Shown one piece after another: positions 60,831 through 64,000 of a DNA stretch of 64,000 nucleotides. This stretch comes from CAZQKW01 sp964594075 (lineage in GTDB: Bacteria; Desulfobacterota; WTBG01; CAIYCZ01). Within the stretch, counting starts at the first letter, position 1, and every line of letters begins with the position of its first letter. The notes under the pieces are model-generated. The model was not told where the DNA came from. It did no database searches and saw nothing but the letters and a program-made list of their open reading frames with translations. The DNA lies in contig CAZQKW010000011.1 in assembly GCA_964594075.1 (NCBI GenBank), positions 17,143 to 81,142 on the forward strand, in the 5' to 3' direction. Position numbers and translations under genes: made by a program.

Positions 60831-61964
60831 TCAGGTTAACGTTTTGGCGACAATTTCCATAATATCCATGACCTGAATTTTCCCTTCCAGATCATTGGAT
60901 TTTACCGCATCTTCAAGCGTCAGCAGGCAAAAAGGACACGCCACCGCAATAATGTCAACCCCCATCTCGGCGGCGGCGCGCACGCGTATGTTTGCTAATC
61001 GCTCCTTCACATCCTCTATCTCAATCCACATTCTTCCGCCCCCACCTTCGCAGCACAGACTGGCCTCGCGGTTGCGATCAAACTCAACAAAGGTACTGCC
61101 GGGCACATGGGCGAGAATATTCCGCGGCTCTTCGTAAATTTTATTTTGTTTGCCCAGAAAGCACGGATCATGGTAGGTAATTTTTTTGCGAAAATCTTTG
61201 GCCAGCACCAGCTTTCCCTTGTCAATTAAAGAAGAAAAAAACTGGGTGTAATGCATGACGCTCGGTTTCAGGCCGGGGTATTCATTCTTGAAGGTGTTGT
61301 AGCAATGGGGCGACGTGGTAACGATCTGCTTGATGTTGTCGTAGCCGTTAAAAATTTCGGTATTTGCTTCCCGCAGCGCATCAAAACTCCAGATGTCGCC
61401 CAGCCGGCGGATTTCGCTGCCGCAGCATACTTCCTCAATGCCGAGGGTGCCAAATTCAATGTGGGCCTTGTTAAAAGCCTTGACCATTGCCTGCGCAACC
61501 TTTTGCAGCCGCGGATCAAATGCCGGCGTGCAACCGACATAATACAGCAGTTCCGCTTCTGAGGCGTCCTTCAACGCCAGCCCCTTGCTCCATTCCCCGC
61601 GCTGTTCTTTCCCTAAACGCCAGGGATTATAGTTAATGGAAATACTTTTGAGGACATCGCGAATCTGCGGCGGAATATTGCCGTCTTCAACCAGGATGCT
61701 GCGCAGATTAATGATGACGTCGCGCGGTTCAATCTGTTTGGGGCAGCGGCTTGAACACGTCGAGCAGGTGGTGCACTGCCAGATTTCATGTTTTTCGCTG
61801 GCAATCTCTTCGCCCGACGAATTCAGGACTTCATAGACCATTTTGCGGATATTAAACGGCGTGAGATAATTCAGCGGACAGCCAGCGGTGCATTTGCCGC
61901 ACTGAATACAGCCGAAAAGGCCCAAGCGTTCAATATAACACGCTCGTTCATATGTCTCTTGCAC
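60831..61964 (-). CDS. HdrD/BamD-like Fe-S protein with two CCG domains
   Basis: A 377-residue protein with GTG start (61964) preceded by AGGGG. Two ferredoxin clusters (CIQCGKCTAGCPL and CTTCSTCSSRCPK) are followed by two CCG domains. The first has EEVCCGSEIRRLGD; the second has LCCEGGGGRMW, with Glu where Gly is usual. No membrane helix, so it is the soluble HdrC-HdrB fusion type, like BamD. It is the first gene of the operon that runs to 48814. Confidence 0.85.
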   Translation of the reverse strand: MQETYERACYIERLGLFGCIQCGKCTAGCPLNYLTPFNIRKMVYEVLNSSGEEIASEKHEIWQCTTCSTCSSRCPKQIEPRDVIINLRSILVEDGNIPPQIRDVLKSISINYNPWRLGKEQRGEWSKGLALKDASEAELLYYVGCTPAFDPRLQKVAQAMVKAFNKAHIEFGTLGIEEVCCGSEIRRLGDIWSFDALREANTEIFNGYDNIKQIVTTSPHCYNTFKNEYPGLKPSVMHYTQFFSSLIDKGKLVLAKDFRKKITYHDPCFLGKQNKIYEEPRNILAHVPGSTFVEFDRNREASLCCEGGGGRMWIEIEDVKERLANIRVRAAAEMGVDIIAVACPFCLLTLEDAVKSNDLEGKIQVMDIMEIVAKTLT

Positions 61965-62364
61965 GGACGGCCCCTTTTTTTCTGAGTTTTTCAGCTATGA
62001 AGTTATAACGCTACCGCTGATGGTGAAATGTTTAGGAGATAAAAAGCAGGCAATGTTATATTAATATGAATCAGACGTGATGGTAAGGATGAATGCCGTT
62101 GAGCAGGTTACAACCTCCAGCCATCAACCATGTTTCAACGCTGCTTCTCCCATCTCATGAACCATTAGCCTTACCAGTAATTATTCAAAATAATGAGTCT
62201 ACTTATTTTTATATACACTGGAATTGTATCTGTCAAGGATTAAAAAATACATGTTTGTTTAGTTTGTCGGTTGGCGAATACAACGGGCGAGAAAAATACC
62301 GGGGCATTTCAGTGCTTCGGCCGCTGCGCGACAGTTATTGCCGCCGAAACAGCAGCAGCACAGC
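61965..62364. other. intergenic region before the HdrD-like gene
   Basis: About 400 bases with no gene; the weak plus-strand frames show no family features. It must carry the promoter of the 13-kb operon. No clear box could be chosen. Confidence 0.45.
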
Positions 62365-62394
62365 AAAAAAGGAGGGCATTGTAGTGCGCCCTCC
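62365..62394 (-). terminator. intrinsic terminator after the cupredoxin-like genes
   Basis: On the minus strand GGAGGGC, a 10-base loop and GCCCTCC form a perfect 7-bp stem, followed by six U residues (62370-62365). It lies 21 bases after the stop codon at 62416. Confidence 0.88.
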
Positions 62395-62415
62395 CCTGTG
62401 CCGATGCAGAAACGT

Positions 62416-62880
62416 TTATTCCTCTATGATGATTGTTCCTTTGAATTCCCGAGGCGACTGGGTGGGGGCGGTCTGCGGCGTCTGCTGGATAATCTTGTAA
62501 TCGAAAGTTCCCTTTTCCACAAAGCACAGGCTTGCCACCGCTCCCGGCGGAATTTCATTGGACGTGAAAGAACCCTGTTCATCTACGACAAAATGCACCG
62601 GGCTTTTGCAGGCCAGCGTTACCGGTTTGCCGGTAAAGGAAATTATCGCAGAACTCCTGCTGTCATTCATCCAGATGACGGTTGTCCCCCGTTTTGCCCT
62701 GACCGTTGCGGGAGAAGCGCCAAAGGTATAATTGAGCGACACAACTTTGTGCCCGCTTATTTTCATTTCCGGCACAATTTTTTCTTCGACACCTTGCGCG
62801 CTGTTGCTACAAAACGTCATGACGAAAAATGAACATAGCAGAAGAAAAAGCCACCGAGAAAATCGTCTTGCACTTTTCAT
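62416..62880 (-). CDS. secreted cupredoxin-like protein, copy 1
   Basis: A 154-residue protein with a signal peptide (WLFLLLCSFFVMTFCSNSAQG). A beta-rich plastocyanin-like core: VVSLNYTFGASPATVRAKRGTTVIWMNDSRSSAIISF, CKSPVHFVVDEQGSFTSNEIPPGAVASLCFVEKGTFDYKII. A Cys is near the place of the copper Cys, but the usual CxxH and Met ligands are absent, so it may not bind copper in the normal way. A paralogue is upstream, 48 bases from its ATG. Function unknown. Confidence 0.7.
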   Translation of the reverse strand: MKSARRFSRWLFLLLCSFFVMTFCSNSAQGVEEKIVPEMKISGHKVVSLNYTFGASPATVRAKRGTTVIWMNDSRSSAIISFTGKPVTLACKSPVHFVVDEQGSFTSNEIPPGAVASLCFVEKGTFDYKIIQQTPQTAPTQSPREFKGTIIIEE

Positions 62881-62928
62881 AAAACCCCCTTTATGGTGGT
62901 AAGTATATACGGCATCATCCTATCCGCA

Positions 62929-63399
62929 TTATTCCACAATGATTTTCCCCTTAAATTCACCGGGGGATTCCTTGTAGGATTGGCTTGGTTTCAGCGCCCT
63001 GCGCACCACATAATTGAATTCCCCTTTTTCAATAAAGCAGAGGCTTGCTACAGCACCCAGAGGAATGTTGTTGGAAATAAATGAGCCTTTATCATCAATA
63101 ACGAAATGAACCGGATTCTGACATGCCATAGTCACTTGTTTACCCTCAAACTGAATTTCTACCGGACTGTTGGCCTCATTAATCCAGATAACGGTCGTGC
63201 CGGCCGGAACCGTTGCGGTAGCAGGGTTGATACCGCCACTGTAGTGCAGGCGAATAATTTTGGACCCGGCGATTTTCTTGTCAGGTTGAATCTTTTCACT
63301 TTTTTCTGCCTCGCCAAATGCCGCGCTCGTTGACAGCACAAATCCAAAACAGAGACAAACGACCAGCGCTAACCAGATGTTCTTCAGTGCTTTCATCAT
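62929..63399 (-). CDS. secreted cupredoxin-like protein, copy 2
   Basis: About 156 residues from ATG 63399, five bases after GGAGGG; a longer frame to 63447 is not supported. Signal peptide (ALVVCLCFGFVLSTSAAFG). The core (SKIIRLHYSGGINPATATVPAGTTVIWINEANSPVEIQF, CQNPVHFVIDDKGSFISNNIPLGAVASLCFIEKGEFNYVV) closely follows copy 1 and also lacks the CxxH and Met ligands. The pair forms a small operon. Confidence 0.7.
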   Translation of the reverse strand: MMKALKNIWLALVVCLCFGFVLSTSAAFGEAEKSEKIQPDKKIAGSKIIRLHYSGGINPATATVPAGTTVIWINEANSPVEIQFEGKQVTMACQNPVHFVIDDKGSFISNNIPLGAVASLCFIEKGEFNYVVRRALKPSQSYKESPGEFKGKIIVE

Positions 63400-63898
63400 C
63401 AATACCCTCCTGTTTTTTGTTTTTAACCATTTATGTCCGACACCCAACTGTTTAAAAAACCGGTGCCGCTATAATAATAACCTTGTTTTACACGCACCAT
63501 CATTATCCCAACACTTTTTTTATACCATAACAAAATAAAACAGTTAGTCAACTTAAAAAATTACCAGGGACATTCCCCAAAATAATTTCATCGCAGAGAT
63601 GAAACAGAGCATGGGGGTTTGGATGATCTGAGCACAGGGGGCGCCAGTGCTGCATAGTTGCCGGATGCCGTTATTAAAATTGCACAGTGCATCGACAGAT
63701 AAGTAACTATTTTTTAAAAATAATTTTATTATAATAATATTATTATATTTTTAAAAATTTTACATAAAAAATTACGGCATTTTGCCTTTCATACGCAGCC
63801 TTTTTGCAATTATTCTTTGAATTTTTACCGTTATTGCGCCGATATAGTAATCTGATTAATGGAAAATTTCCGTTAACATAAAAAACCGGCGAGGGTAT
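63400..63898. other. AT-rich intergenic region
   Basis: About 500 bases with no good gene; long A/T runs at 63710-63770. A minus-strand frame at 63743-63943 lacks support. Promoters for the cupredoxin-like pair (minus) and for whatever lies to the right are expected here, but no boxes could be chosen with confidence. Confidence 0.4.
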
Positions 63899-64000
63899 AT
63901 GCCACAAAATACCAAAAATACCACTGACCATGAAGCTGTTCAATGCAGTGAATTACCCCGCCTACAAGGCGGGGCATCAAAAATTTTAAAACATCTTTAA
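63899..64000 (+). other. short ORF with internal hairpin at the right edge
   Basis: A 33-codon frame (MPQNTKNTTDHEAVQCSELP...) with GAGGG just before the ATG ends at the last base of the window. It contains CCCCGCC-TACAA-GGCGGGG (63956-63974), a perfect 7-bp stem. The surrounding GTGAATTACCCCGCC resembles the terminal hairpins of IS200/IS605-type elements, so this may be the edge of such an element rather than a gene. Confidence 0.3.

Noticed and set aside
48814..61964. Class II benzoyl-CoA reductase (Bam) operon
   Set aside because: HdrD-, HdrA- and MvhD-like genes match BamD/E/F in type, but the AORs look like general AORs rather than BamB, and BamG/H/I-type genes are replaced by Flx-like ones.
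63743..63943. 66-codon minus-strand frame near the right edge
   Set aside because: Very AT-rich region, no ribosome site, no family likeness.
1..64000. tRNA, rRNA or CRISPR array
   Set aside because: No tRNA-like T-loop and acceptor pairs, rRNA segments or spaced direct repeats were seen by reading; a tRNA or CRISPR scan could not be run.

Overview
The window looks like a piece of an anaerobic Desulfobacterota-type (former Deltaproteobacteria) chromosome of moderate GC. The evidence is the mix of an ETF with a membrane Fe-S quinone oxidoreductase, heterodisulfide-reductase-like and Flx-like electron-transfer proteins, three tungsten-type aldehyde:ferredoxin oxidoreductases (AORs), multihaem cytochrome c, PilY1/minor pilin sets and an arsenic region. 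Two genes need an in-frame UGA to be read as selenocysteine, and each has a SECIS-like hairpin just downstream, so the host probably has Sec machinery elsewhere. No tRNA, rRNA, CRISPR array or complete transposon was seen.

Left part (1-14.1 kb, all minus strand): two tandem, paralogous minor-pilin operons, each fimT-pilW-pilV-pilX-pilY1. The left one runs off the window inside pilY1. A structured, gene-poor 0.8 kb lies between them and ends in a plus-strand terminator. From 14.8 to 17.8 kb (plus) come an orphan E1 alpha/beta pair of a 2-oxoacid or acetoin dehydrogenase and a phosphotriesterase-family gene whose natural start codon reads ACG. From 17.9 to 21.6 kb (minus) are two near-duplicate FAD reductases and a Kdo-kinase-like gene.

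Middle (22-29.5 kb): a minus-strand unit has a PadR regulator, a small membrane-anchored protein, an unknown multi-pass membrane protein and a NapH-like polyferredoxin. Divergent to it is etfB-etfA(ferredoxin fusion)-membrane Fe-S oxidoreductase, the usual route from acyl-CoA dehydrogenases to menaquinone.

The 30-46.4 kb region is an arsenic/metalloid region: arsR, acr3, two divergent arsC genes, an ArsP-like permease, a selenocysteine octahaem cytochrome (ExtKL-like) with an outer-membrane porin, thioredoxin-like proteins, ArsF/ArsG-like genes and, further on, arsM. Embedded in it are two radical SAM/SPASM proteins of the tungsten-cofactor oxidoreductase maturase type, which probably serve the AORs to the right, an unusual double redoxin-FMN-domain protein and a decayed DUF853 ATPase gene.

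Right part (46.4-62 kb, minus): a long operon reads HdrD/BamD-like, HdrA/BamE-like, Sec-MvhD/BamF-like, FlxC-, FlxB- and FlxA-like subunits, a 14-repeat WD40 protein, ferredoxin, AOR, two ferredoxins, AOR, and ends at a strong terminator. A third AOR forms a separate unit beyond it. Together these look like a flavin-based electron-bifurcating or confurcating machine joined to tungsten enzymes, with a WD40 protein as an unexplained extra part. Two secreted cupredoxin-like paralogues and an AT-rich end with a short ORF and hairpin close the window.
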